The translations under genes and the position numbers were made by a program. From assembly GCA_026014485.1 (NCBI GenBank), contig JAOZIE010000002.1, positions 171,081 to 235,080 of the forward strand: a stretch of 64,000 nucleotides of DNA. Reading direction: 5' to 3'. The number at the start of each line of letters is the position of its first letter. Positions within the stretch are counted from its first letter, which is position 1. Below the pieces are notes generated by a model. That model was not told the DNA's origin, made no database searches, and saw nothing but the letters and a program-made list of their open reading frames with translations. Below, piece by piece: positions 20,377 through 28,608 of this stretch. The DNA is from Candidatus Bathyarchaeota archaeon (GTDB taxonomy: Archaea > Thermoproteota > Bathyarchaeia > Bathyarchaeales > Bathycorpusculaceae).

Positions 20377-20577
20377 GTTGGGTTACCTTTTTCACAATTG
20401 GTTAAAGTTATTTGCTCTTTTCAGTCTTTTAGTTTTTGCGTTTGCAGCTTTGAGTCAAGTTTGTTGCTGCTTTTCCGCGTCTTTACCACGACAACAGCCA
20501 ACGGGTCACAAGTAAACGTAAAACAAGGGAAAAAAGCGCATAAGCAAAACTTAAATTAATACACCTCAAATAAGTGC

Positions 20578-21447
20578 TTGGTAGCTATCTTGCAAAAACT
20601 AAAAGGAGTTGCAGTTATCGCTTTATTAGCACTTACCTTTATAGTTCCCTCTTTAAGCATTAATAATGTTAAAGGGCAAACTGGACAAACAACTTCTCAG
20701 GGGAGTTTGGTTGTACAAGGGCTATATCCAAATCCACCTACACCTGATTGGCAAACTCCTCAGCGATATAATATAACTTACCAAATTATGAAGAATGGAA
20801 CTGTTAACTTGACCAGCCAAGGTACTCTAACTCCAACTGGTGAGGTTGTTATAGATGTCCAAATAACAACAGTGGTTACACAATATTTCTCAGGTCACAG
20901 TTATACTTATGATGCAAATGGAAGCTACCTTACTGCTCCTTCTGGACGTAATTGGACTGAAAGTTACTATTACACTTCAATACCAACAAATGATGGCCAA
21001 TGGCAGACAGTAGATACAGAAATATGTAGCTACCAGCCGCCAATATTGCAATATCCTAACGCATTGCTGACACAGGTTGCAATTCAGTTTACCATAAACG
21101 TTTATGAAGAATTGGTTCAATTGCCTACTCCACCACCAGGTACTGCTTATGACATATATTTTGGGACTAAGTTAGGCTCTTCCCAGACTTTAATTACAAT
21201 TTATAGCGCTCCAACTCCGACCCCGACACCTACACCTTCGCCAACACAATCTCCAACGCCCGCCCCGACACCAACCATAACTCCTTCACCAACACCGACC
21301 CCAAGCCCAACTCCAGTCACTCAGGGAACGAACGAACCACAAGTGACTCCGACAGTTCCAGAGTTTCCTTGGACAGTCCCTCTTCTAATAATCATGGCTG
21401 CAGTTTCATTCTTGGTTCTAAGAAAAAGACTTGTTAGTAGCGCATGA
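20578..21447 (+). CDS. Secreted, P/T-stalk protein with PEFP C-terminal anchor
   Basis: Signal peptide, [16 protein letters not shown] stalk, VPEFPWTVPLLIIMAAVSFLVLRKR tail. Confidence 0.75.
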   Translation: MVAILQKLKGVAVIALLALTFIVPSLSINNVKGQTGQTTSQGSLVVQGLYPNPPTPDWQTPQRYNITYQIMKNGTVNLTSQGTLTPTGEVVIDVQITTVVTQYFSGHSYTYDANGSYLTAPSGRNWTESYYYTSIPTNDGQWQTVDTEICSYQPPILQYPNALLTQVAIQFTINVYEELVQLPTPPPGTAYDIYFGTKLGSSQTLITIYSAPTPTPTPTPSPTQSPTPAPTPTITPSPTPTPSPTPVTQGTNEPQVTPTVPEFPWTVPLLIIMAAVSFLVLRKRLVSSA

Positions 21448-21529
21448 TGGAAAGGTTTTACATACATTGCCTTAGGCATCGACTAAGACGGAATTAGTAT
21501 CTTGTTTACGAAGAAGATGGGAATTGTGT

Positions 21530-22699
21530 TCAGAGTGAACCGCCCAATAGCGAATGAATTGTTTGTTCTAGTCTTTCGATTCGTTCTTGGATTTCCAAAT
21601 CTCTGTCCATGGTCTTCTGGTGAATTTCCTCTGCTAAGAGCCTATCGAGAACGAAGCCGCAAAAGCTGCATCGAACACTGTCTGGCTGATTCTTTTTGCC
21701 GCATCGCGGGCAATCCTCAAGTTTGAAAACTCTCTTAGCTTCATCCTTCTTTGTCAACCCATGAAGTTCTAGCACAGCCTCTTCGAGATCTCTAGCCGAG
21801 AAGTGCACATACCGCCTTGTCATTTTTGAGCCTTGAACCCAGCCAGCGTACAGTTCAAGTTTACTCTCGGTGAACACTTTAGCCATTGCTGTCAAGCAAG
21901 AGTGCCTAAATAGGTACGGCCAGATATCCCGTTTCACATTCGCTCTTTTAGCAAGTGTTTTCAACAGTTTGCGCATGTAGTAATAGCTGACGCAGTCACC
22001 TTTCGAGTTGTTTCCAAGCGAAGCCCATAACGGCGCATCAGCGTCATTGCTTCTTGGGTGTTTTGCTAGCCAATCAAGCAGAGGTTTAGTAGAAACTACG
22101 AGTGGTATGCGTTTTATACCCGTTTTCCCGTTCACCGTAATTATGCAGTAGTCTTGGTTGAACTGCACGCTCCCAACATTCATTGTTAAGAGTTCGCCAG
22201 GTCTGAGGGCAGCTTCAAAAATGACCGTTACTAAAGCCTTGTCACGTTCGTTCTGCGCGGCGCAAATCATGGCGTTTAGTTCTTCGGGTGTTATGAGGGC
22301 TTCGGGTTTGACTCTTGAGTCTTTGTCGCCTTTGCCTATCACTATCCATGCGGCTTCGGGCGGAGTGGGGGCGTTTTTGTCGCAGCGTCCAACTTTGGCG
22401 TACTGAACCAGCTTTTTGACGACTCGGCGCAAGTCCGCTTTCGTGGAGGACTTGTAGGGCTGCGTGTTTATCCAAGCAATCACCTTTTCTATGTCGCTTC
22501 TTGTGGCGGTTTTTGGGTTGTGGGGGCAGCGTTTAGTGAGGGCGCAAACGTGATTTGCGTATTTGGCTACTCGTCCAGTGGACTGCCCTATAGCTTCTAA
22601 GTGGGCGATAAAACTCAGCAGTAGCTCTGCGTTTTCTAGCTGGGCGAGTCGGCGTTTGGCGCTTGCTAGCCGTTTGGCGTAGTCGTGTATGTCCTTCAC
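21530..22699 (-). CDS. Tyrosine recombinase/integrase with C-terminal zinc ribbon
   Basis: AALRPGELL, RHSCLTAMAK, GWVQGSKMTRRYVHFS catalytic motifs; CPRCGKKNQPDSVRCSFCGF zinc ribbon. ORF opens at 22792 inside the tRNA; GTG at 22699 is a plausible start. Confidence 0.9.
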   Translation of the reverse strand: MKDIHDYAKRLASAKRRLAQLENAELLLSFIAHLEAIGQSTGRVAKYANHVCALTKRCPHNPKTATRSDIEKVIAWINTQPYKSSTKADLRRVVKKLVQYAKVGRCDKNAPTPPEAAWIVIGKGDKDSRVKPEALITPEELNAMICAAQNERDKALVTVIFEAALRPGELLTMNVGSVQFNQDYCIITVNGKTGIKRIPLVVSTKPLLDWLAKHPRSNDADAPLWASLGNNSKGDCVSYYYMRKLLKTLAKRANVKRDIWPYLFRHSCLTAMAKVFTESKLELYAGWVQGSKMTRRYVHFSARDLEEAVLELHGLTKKDEAKRVFKLEDCPRCGKKNQPDSVRCSFCGFVLDRLLAEEIHQKTMDRDLEIQERIERLEQTIHSLLGGSL

Positions 22700-22764
22700 G
22701 CTGTATTGGTTTCGTGGGAATTTAAAAGGCAGAACGCTGGGAAGGGCACCAGAAGTTGAGGTAG

Positions 22765-22852
22765 TGGTGCAGGGGGTGGGATTTGAACCCACGAACCTCT
22801 ACAGGATAGGCTCCTGAAGCCTACGCCTTTGACCATGCTCGGCGACCCCTGC
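22765..22852 (-). tRNA. tRNA-Leu(CAG), encoded CCA
   Basis: RC GCAGGGGTCGCCGAGCATGGTCAAAGGCGTAGGCTTCAGGAGCCTATCCTGTAGAGGTTCGTGGGTTCAAATCCCACCCCCTGCACCA folds with 7-bp acceptor, TAGGC-TTCAGGA-GCCTA anticodon arm, long variable arm. Confidence 0.92.
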
Positions 22853-22987
22853 GCAAATGCGGTTGCTTTCATCTAAAACAGCGCTTACAAATAAATACAT
22901 TGCCGCCCGACCCGTAACCTGCAGATTGGTGCCGCTTTTGGATAAATAGCCTTTGAAGCGCGGCGTGTTTTGCTTGTTGGAGGGGGG

Positions 22988-23494
22988 TTAGGAGCTGAAG
23001 TTGGGGTTTAGTTCCAGTGTTGTGCAGAGTTTTCTTAGGTCGGCGCCCTTAACCAGCTCGGATTCCAGATAGTCCAGTATGCGTTCTTCGCTTAGGTTTA
23101 GGCTTTTTGCTTCGTTGACGGTTACGCCGTAGGCTTCGATTTCCAGTGGGCGGTCCACGTAGCTGACCTTTGGGTTTGACGATTTGCCCTCGAAAACCTG
23201 CTTGACGTGGACAAGCTCATGGATTATGTCTAGGTAGATGTCTGTGGGGTTTCCTGTTTGGAAGTAATCGGGGTTAATCAGGAGGCGACCATCATCGGTG
23301 ACTCTCATGTATATGGTGTCATGCGTGAATTCAACTTTAAGTTCCTTTAAGACTTGTGCTGTTTTCTCCCCGAAAAGTCGTCTAACCGCATCTACTGTTT
23401 CAAATCCTCTAAAGTTGTCTGTGAAGCAACATTGGCTTTCAGATATTTCCCGCAGTATTTGCGCGCTGGTTTGAATTTTTTCCATGAGTGTCAC
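22988..23494 (-). CDS. HExxH-containing putative metallopeptidase-like protein
   Basis: YLDIIHELVHVKQVFEG...RPLEIEAYGVTVNEA motif. Confidence 0.6.
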   Translation of the reverse strand: MTLMEKIQTSAQILREISESQCCFTDNFRGFETVDAVRRLFGEKTAQVLKELKVEFTHDTIYMRVTDDGRLLINPDYFQTGNPTDIYLDIIHELVHVKQVFEGKSSNPKVSYVDRPLEIEAYGVTVNEAKSLNLSEERILDYLESELVKGADLRKLCTTLELNPNFSS

Positions 23495-23824
23495 CTTCTT
23501 AGTTTGGATAACTGTTCCTAAGAAAATTGCTGTTTTACGATACTTATATTTTACTGGCGATTCTAATGGATACGAATGATAGATTAGGCATATCCTTCAC
23601 CGCCTCCATAGAAGCTTAACCTCAGACCTGAACGTTTCTCAAACTTTCTTTTTGGGCACTCTAACAGTTTTAGGCTGCTCCAAATTAAAAGAAAAAACGT
23701 GTGATGAACGGGGAAAGTATGCGGCGATGCGGTCTTTGGTTGAACGCAGCGTGCTCCTCAAAGCGCTCAAACTTTGCCGCTGTATAGTGGCTGTTTGTGA
23801 TTAGCGGCGCCGTAAGCGGAGTTG

Positions 23825-25063
23825 CTAGTATTTTTCGAGTAGGTATGGCTTAAGTTTGTTGAAGACTATTGCCTCTTCAGTTATTTTCTCTTCTGCCTCT
23901 TCTCGGCTCTGCTCCAACGTTTCCTTAATGAAAACGGCTACTCTGCCAAACCAAAGCACCCGCAGTGCGTCTATCAGCTTGTCTTCGCCATATGTGGGGT
24001 GTTTGTGGAATTCGGCGATGAAGGAATAAACGGTTTTCGCCCAGATTTCAGATGAGAAATCAACGTTCACGCTTTCAAGTTTCTTTAGCTGCTCAAACTT
24101 GTTTTGAATCTTTTCTTCTAAGCAGGATTTGTAGATGGGCAGATACTGGTCATAGCTGTTTCTGAATGCTTCCACGGTTGCAGGTAGGCAAACTTCAATG
24201 GCCTCTGGGGTATCTTCGTAGACGGCTTCTCCAAACATCTCTGTTTGCGTGACGCAGTGAACATCTTTCCATGCTGGTTCGTATTCTTCTATGCAGGTGA
24301 ACATGCTGCTCATTACCTGACGGAACATGGAGGCTAGTTGGCTGGATGGGTCTTTTGCATCGTGGTTTTTTACTCCTAGACGCGCCTGCTTCACCTTGTA
24401 GCCTTTTGCTAGGGCAGTGTGGGTTTCAAAGATGTCTATACCAAAGCGGCTAACGTCGGTGTTGTCCCAAAGCGGAGACTCCAGCAGATCATCTACCAAC
24501 TCGATTGAAAGCCCAAAGTCGCCGCCTATGGGTTGCCTGATGTCTTTGCCGTAAAGGCTTGCTGTAACGGGGTAGCACAGGAAGTTGGTTATGGTTCCGT
24601 CGTATTTTCGGCGGTTATAGTAGGGCGTCACTAAGCCTGTTCCTCTAAGCGTCGGGGTGATTAGGAGCCGCATCCACTCAGGCGTTATGCTCCGCAAATC
24701 CGAATCCACCAGTGCCACGCTGCGCACGTTCAGGGTGCTGGCGGCTTCAAAAATGGCTCTCACCGCGGTTCCTTTGCCTGATACCCCCATGTAGATTGCG
24801 GGTATCAATTTAACTTCAGAGGGCAAGTGAATTCGCTTTACCGAAGTTAAGGTTTCGTCTTTTGAGTCGCCGTCAGAGACGAAAATCACCGATTTCATGT
24901 TTGGGAAATACGTGTCCAGCCCCTTAACCACCTGAGTTAGGACGTAGCTTGCCGTCAACACGTTATTGTATGAAGGAATCCCGACGAGTATGTCGGCTTT
25001 CTCTATGTCGTGCAGGAAAATCTGTGCGTCCAGTGATAATGCCGAATCTAAATTCTTATTCAT
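23825..25063 (-). CDS. Glycosyltransferase family 2-like (GT-A fold)
   Basis: DILVGIPSYNN..., FVSDGDSKDETL, VALVDSDLRSI. Confidence 0.8.
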   Translation of the reverse strand: MNKNLDSALSLDAQIFLHDIEKADILVGIPSYNNVLTASYVLTQVVKGLDTYFPNMKSVIFVSDGDSKDETLTSVKRIHLPSEVKLIPAIYMGVSGKGTAVRAIFEAASTLNVRSVALVDSDLRSITPEWMRLLITPTLRGTGLVTPYYNRRKYDGTITNFLCYPVTASLYGKDIRQPIGGDFGLSIELVDDLLESPLWDNTDVSRFGIDIFETHTALAKGYKVKQARLGVKNHDAKDPSSQLASMFRQVMSSMFTCIEEYEPAWKDVHCVTQTEMFGEAVYEDTPEAIEVCLPATVEAFRNSYDQYLPIYKSCLEEKIQNKFEQLKKLESVNVDFSSEIWAKTVYSFIAEFHKHPTYGEDKLIDALRVLWFGRVAVFIKETLEQSREEAEEKITEEAIVFNKLKPYLLEKY

Positions 25064-25240
25064 CCTAAACCAACTATGTTGCTGGAAATTACTTTCTTCA
25101 CTCTAAAATATTATTCGTTTATCAAAGCAGAAAAACCGCCTTAGCTTCTAAGTTAAATGCTGTTATGGGTAAACGGGAGCGCCTTTCAGGTAAAGGTTTA
25201 AGAGGTACAGTTATCCTTAATCAGCCAAAGGTCGAATATA

Positions 25241-25402
25241 ATGCCAACTCACGGTTCACTATCAAAAGCTGGAAAAGTCCGAGCGCAAACACCCAAAATT
25301 GAGGGTCACGAGAAAACCAAGCTTAGCCCTAAAAACAGGGTTCGCCGAAACTACGAGAAACGCGTGGTTTTGCAGCGTAAGCCTGGTCAAAACTGGATGT
25401 AA
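25241..25402 (+). CDS. rps30e: 30S ribosomal protein S30e (not in ORF track)
   Basis: Translation [53 protein letters not shown]. Confidence 0.93.
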   Translation: MPTHGSLSKAGKVRAQTPKIEGHEKTKLSPKNRVRRNYEKRVVLQRKPGQNWM

Positions 25403-25519
25403 ACAGGTTATCAGGTTTCTTCTTGGATTTAATTTTCATTTTTATAGGTAACGTTTTATTCGACATTTCTCCCAAGTACTTCTTTATAGGACAAAACGCG
25501 AGGGGTGCAACATTAAGCT

Positions 25520-26068
25520 ATGACATATCCAAATGAATGGGTTAAGGTATTCACGGCAATAAATGGCGCAACCGTGAACTTTCGCCACCAGCAAGCGGAG
25601 GACACGGAGATGCTTTGGCAGATGTTCTCGACGCTTTCAGAGGCAAGTTTGTCAAATTTGGTTCCGCCTTTTACTCGGCAAAGAATTGAAGGGTGGACAA
25701 GCAACATAGACCCTGATGTTGTTTTGGCATTTGTCGCCGTCATCAAAAAAGAACACATCCCGCGCATTGTCGGGGTAACCTCGCTCAAGTTCTACCTGCA
25801 GGAAGCCTTCAAACATAAAGCCGACTTAGGTATTACTGTACACGATGACTACCAAAATCTGGGTGTAGGCACCGCGCTGCTAAACCACATTCTAGCAGTT
25901 GCCCGCAAAAAGAAGATAATCAAAATCTGCCTCAACGTAAACACAGAAAACGACCGTGCCCTTCATATGTACAGAAAGGCGGGTTTCAAAATAGAAGGTA
26001 CCCTACGTCGAGAAATGTACTACAAGGGCAATTACCTCGACGAGCATCGCATGGCGCTTTTCCTGTAA
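25520..26068 (+). CDS. GNAT-family N-acetyltransferase
   Basis: VHDDYQNLGVGTALLNHIL...LNVNTENDRALHMYRKAGFKIEGTLRREMY. Confidence 0.9.
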   Translation: MTYPNEWVKVFTAINGATVNFRHQQAEDTEMLWQMFSTLSEASLSNLVPPFTRQRIEGWTSNIDPDVVLAFVAVIKKEHIPRIVGVTSLKFYLQEAFKHKADLGITVHDDYQNLGVGTALLNHILAVARKKKIIKICLNVNTENDRALHMYRKAGFKIEGTLRREMYYKGNYLDEHRMALFL

Positions 26069-26153
26069 CCCCAACTGCTTGCCTTATTGTGCTTTTTGTT
26101 GTTTTTGCAGCGTAGTTTATCTGTTTCTATGTGCGTTTCTTAAGCGGTAAGCT

Positions 26154-27740
26154 ATGCCTAATGTTGACTCTGCCCGCGAAGTCATCGAAGCCCTGATGCT
26201 TTTGCGGTCGCCCACACCTGATGATGCCCACCGCCTAAAGCTCGTGGTCGCTGCAAAACATCACCTGCAGCAGATTCCCTCAAACGCGGACTTAATTGCC
26301 GTCCTCAAGCCTGAAGAAAAACGTAAACTCTCTCGAATTCTGCGCAGAAAAGCCACCCGCACCATCTCAGGCGTCACTGTTGTTGCTGTTATGACGAAGC
26401 CTTATGCGTGTCCGCAGCCTGAACCCTGCGCTTACTGTCCTGGTGGACCTACCACAGGTAGCCCGCAGAGCTACACTGGGCATGAACCTGCTGCTATGCG
26501 GGGTGGACAAAACAGCTATGACCCGTATCTGCAGGTTCGTAGCCGACTTGACCAGCTTACCGCTATAGGGCACCGTGTGGACAAAATTGAGCTTATTGTT
26601 ATGGGTGGAACGTTTCCTGCTACGCCGCTTGAGTATCAGCAGTGGTTTATTCAGCGGTGCCTTGACGCTATAACCGAGCAGGAATCCGCGAGCCTAGAAG
26701 AGGCAAAGGCGAATGCGGAAACAAGCCGAACCCGCAACGTCGGCATCACGGTGGAGACGCGTCCTGACTGGGCAAAGCAGCCTCACGTTGATGGCATGCT
26801 AGATATGGGGGTGACCCGTGTGGAGTTGGGCGTGCAGAACCCTGACGACGCCATTTACCGTTTGGTTGGCAGAACCCATACGGTAGCTGACGTGCAGGAA
26901 GCCACACGCGTCGCCAAGGATACGGGGTTAAAAGTTGTTTATCACCTGATGCCTGGGATGCCTGGTTCCAGCCGCGCAAAGGATTTGGAGGCGTTCATGC
27001 GGGTTTTCACTGACCCCGCGTTTATGCCTGACATGCTCAAGATTTACCCTTGCCTTGTTATAGACGGCACCAAAACGTATCAGTGGTACCAGCAGGGCAA
27101 GTATAAGCCTTATTCGACGGAGGAAGCCGCTGAGCTTGTGGCGCAAGTCAAAAAAACCCTTCCTCCCTGGGTTCGCGTCATGCGGGTACAGCGAGACATC
27201 CCCGCGGGGCTTATCGTGGCAGGCGTGAAGAAAAGCAATCTGCGTCAGCTTGCCCAGCAGAAACTTGCTGAGTACGGGGAACGGTGCAGGTGTATTCGCT
27301 GCAGAGAAGTTGGGCACCGATTTGCGGTTGACGGGGTAAAACCTGATTTGGACAGCATCAAAATTATATCCAAAGCCTACGAGGCATCTGAGGGCATCGA
27401 AACCTTCATTTCAGCTGAAGACCCCGAAAACGATGTACTCGTCGGTTACCTGCGGCTACGATTCCCCTCAGAAAAAGCGCACAGACCCGAAATTGCCATG
27501 GTCCCCTCAGCGATTGTGCGGGAACTCCACGTTTACGGGCCTCTCGTTCCAGTCGGGAAGCATTCGGCTGGAGCGTGGCAGCATAAAGGCTTTGGCGCGG
27601 CGTTGTTGGCTGAGGCGGAACAGTTAGCACGGGAAAATTCTGCGAAGAAGCTGTTGGTTACAAGTGCGTTGGGAACCAAACGGTACTATCTGCGGTTTGG
27701 CTTTCACGATGATGGTCCCTACGTTTCAAAACGCTTGTAG
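26154..27740 (+). CDS. elp3: Archaeal Elp3 (radical SAM plus GNAT, tRNA U34 modification)
   Basis: CPQPEPCAYCPGGP radical-SAM cluster; GQNSYDPYLQV; C-terminal GNAT. Confidence 0.95.
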   Translation: MPNVDSAREVIEALMLLRSPTPDDAHRLKLVVAAKHHLQQIPSNADLIAVLKPEEKRKLSRILRRKATRTISGVTVVAVMTKPYACPQPEPCAYCPGGPTTGSPQSYTGHEPAAMRGGQNSYDPYLQVRSRLDQLTAIGHRVDKIELIVMGGTFPATPLEYQQWFIQRCLDAITEQESASLEEAKANAETSRTRNVGITVETRPDWAKQPHVDGMLDMGVTRVELGVQNPDDAIYRLVGRTHTVADVQEATRVAKDTGLKVVYHLMPGMPGSSRAKDLEAFMRVFTDPAFMPDMLKIYPCLVIDGTKTYQWYQQGKYKPYSTEEAAELVAQVKKTLPPWVRVMRVQRDIPAGLIVAGVKKSNLRQLAQQKLAEYGERCRCIRCREVGHRFAVDGVKPDLDSIKIISKAYEASEGIETFISAEDPENDVLVGYLRLRFPSEKAHRPEIAMVPSAIVRELHVYGPLVPVGKHSAGAWQHKGFGAALLAEAEQLARENSAKKLLVTSALGTKRYYLRFGFHDDGPYVSKRL

Positions 27741-27784
27741 CGCGATTGCTTTTCATTTATGCTGTATGCTTGGTCTGAGTTTGG

Positions 27785-28495
27785 TTACGGTTGACTGTTG
27801 TGTGGGGTGGTTTGGTTTTTTTCGTCGTTTAGTCCGAAGTCGTTTCGCTGGGTTAATATGTTGTGCAGTAGGCGTTGTTCTGCTTTTCGTAGGTGCTCTA
27901 TTAGCGTGGAGTTGACTATGTTGAGTTTTTTTGCGAGTTCATCTGAGTTTATTCGGCGTGGGATGTCGTAGTAGCCGAGTTTAAAAGCGGAAATTAGAAC
28001 TTCCCGCTGCTTGTCTGTGAGTTGGTTTAGCGGGGAGTCTGGTGAAAACTGGGCGTCTCCCATCAGTGTTATCCTGTAGCGGATGCCTTTTGCGTCGAGT
28101 TTCTCCAAGAACTCTCTGACCTGCTGGGCGCTTCCGAGGAACGAGATTTTTATGAGTCCATTTTGGATTCCAAGCGGCGGAAACAGGTAGCCGTTTACAA
28201 CGCCAATCGAGTTTAACACTGAGGCGAAGGTGGGTCCCCCGCGCATAAATATGGTGTAGACACCGTTTTTTTCTTTTTCAAGAAGCTGCACTTCAAAAAG
28301 GAAATCCTGCACAAGTAATTCTTCAATTTTTGTTGCTGGGTCCTTGAATTCTATTTTCCAGACGGCTGCAATTTCTTTGTTATCTTGTCTTAGGAAGTGG
28401 AGCAGTTCGAGAGATTTTATTTTGTGGAAAGGCGGGATTTCTACGCCTACTTTTGACAGTTCCTTTTCGGAAACTTCCAGATTTAGCCGCCGCAT
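27785..28495 (-). CDS. Bacterio-opsin-activator-type (HTH_10) transcriptional regulator
   Basis: LTDKQREVLISAFKLGYYDIPRRINSDELAKKLNIVNSTLIEHLRKAEQRLL. Confidence 0.85.
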   Translation of the reverse strand: MRRLNLEVSEKELSKVGVEIPPFHKIKSLELLHFLRQDNKEIAAVWKIEFKDPATKIEELLVQDFLFEVQLLEKEKNGVYTIFMRGGPTFASVLNSIGVVNGYLFPPLGIQNGLIKISFLGSAQQVREFLEKLDAKGIRYRITLMGDAQFSPDSPLNQLTDKQREVLISAFKLGYYDIPRRINSDELAKKLNIVNSTLIEHLRKAEQRLLHNILTQRNDFGLNDEKNQTTPHNSQP

Positions 28496-28608
28496 GTGTT
28501 ATGGGTGGCTTTTTTCCGATTTATGCTTTTCCTGTACCCGAGTATACTCGGTAGAATCTTAATGAGCGCGTTGACGCGTTTGCTTATGAAAACTAGAAAA
28601 ATCCGAAA

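Larger units (their letters stand above)
18225..22780. mobile_element. Putative integrative element inserted at the 3' end of tRNA-Leu(CAG)
   Basis: 16-bp direct repeat TGGTGCAGGGGGTGGG at 18225-18240 and 22765-22780 (tRNA 3' end including CCA); tyrosine integrase next to the intact tRNA. Confidence 0.8.

Noticed and set aside
21200-21320. Short tandem repeat in 20578-21447 as a possible regulatory microsatellite
   Set aside because: It encodes the TPTPSPT stalk in frame, so coding explains it.
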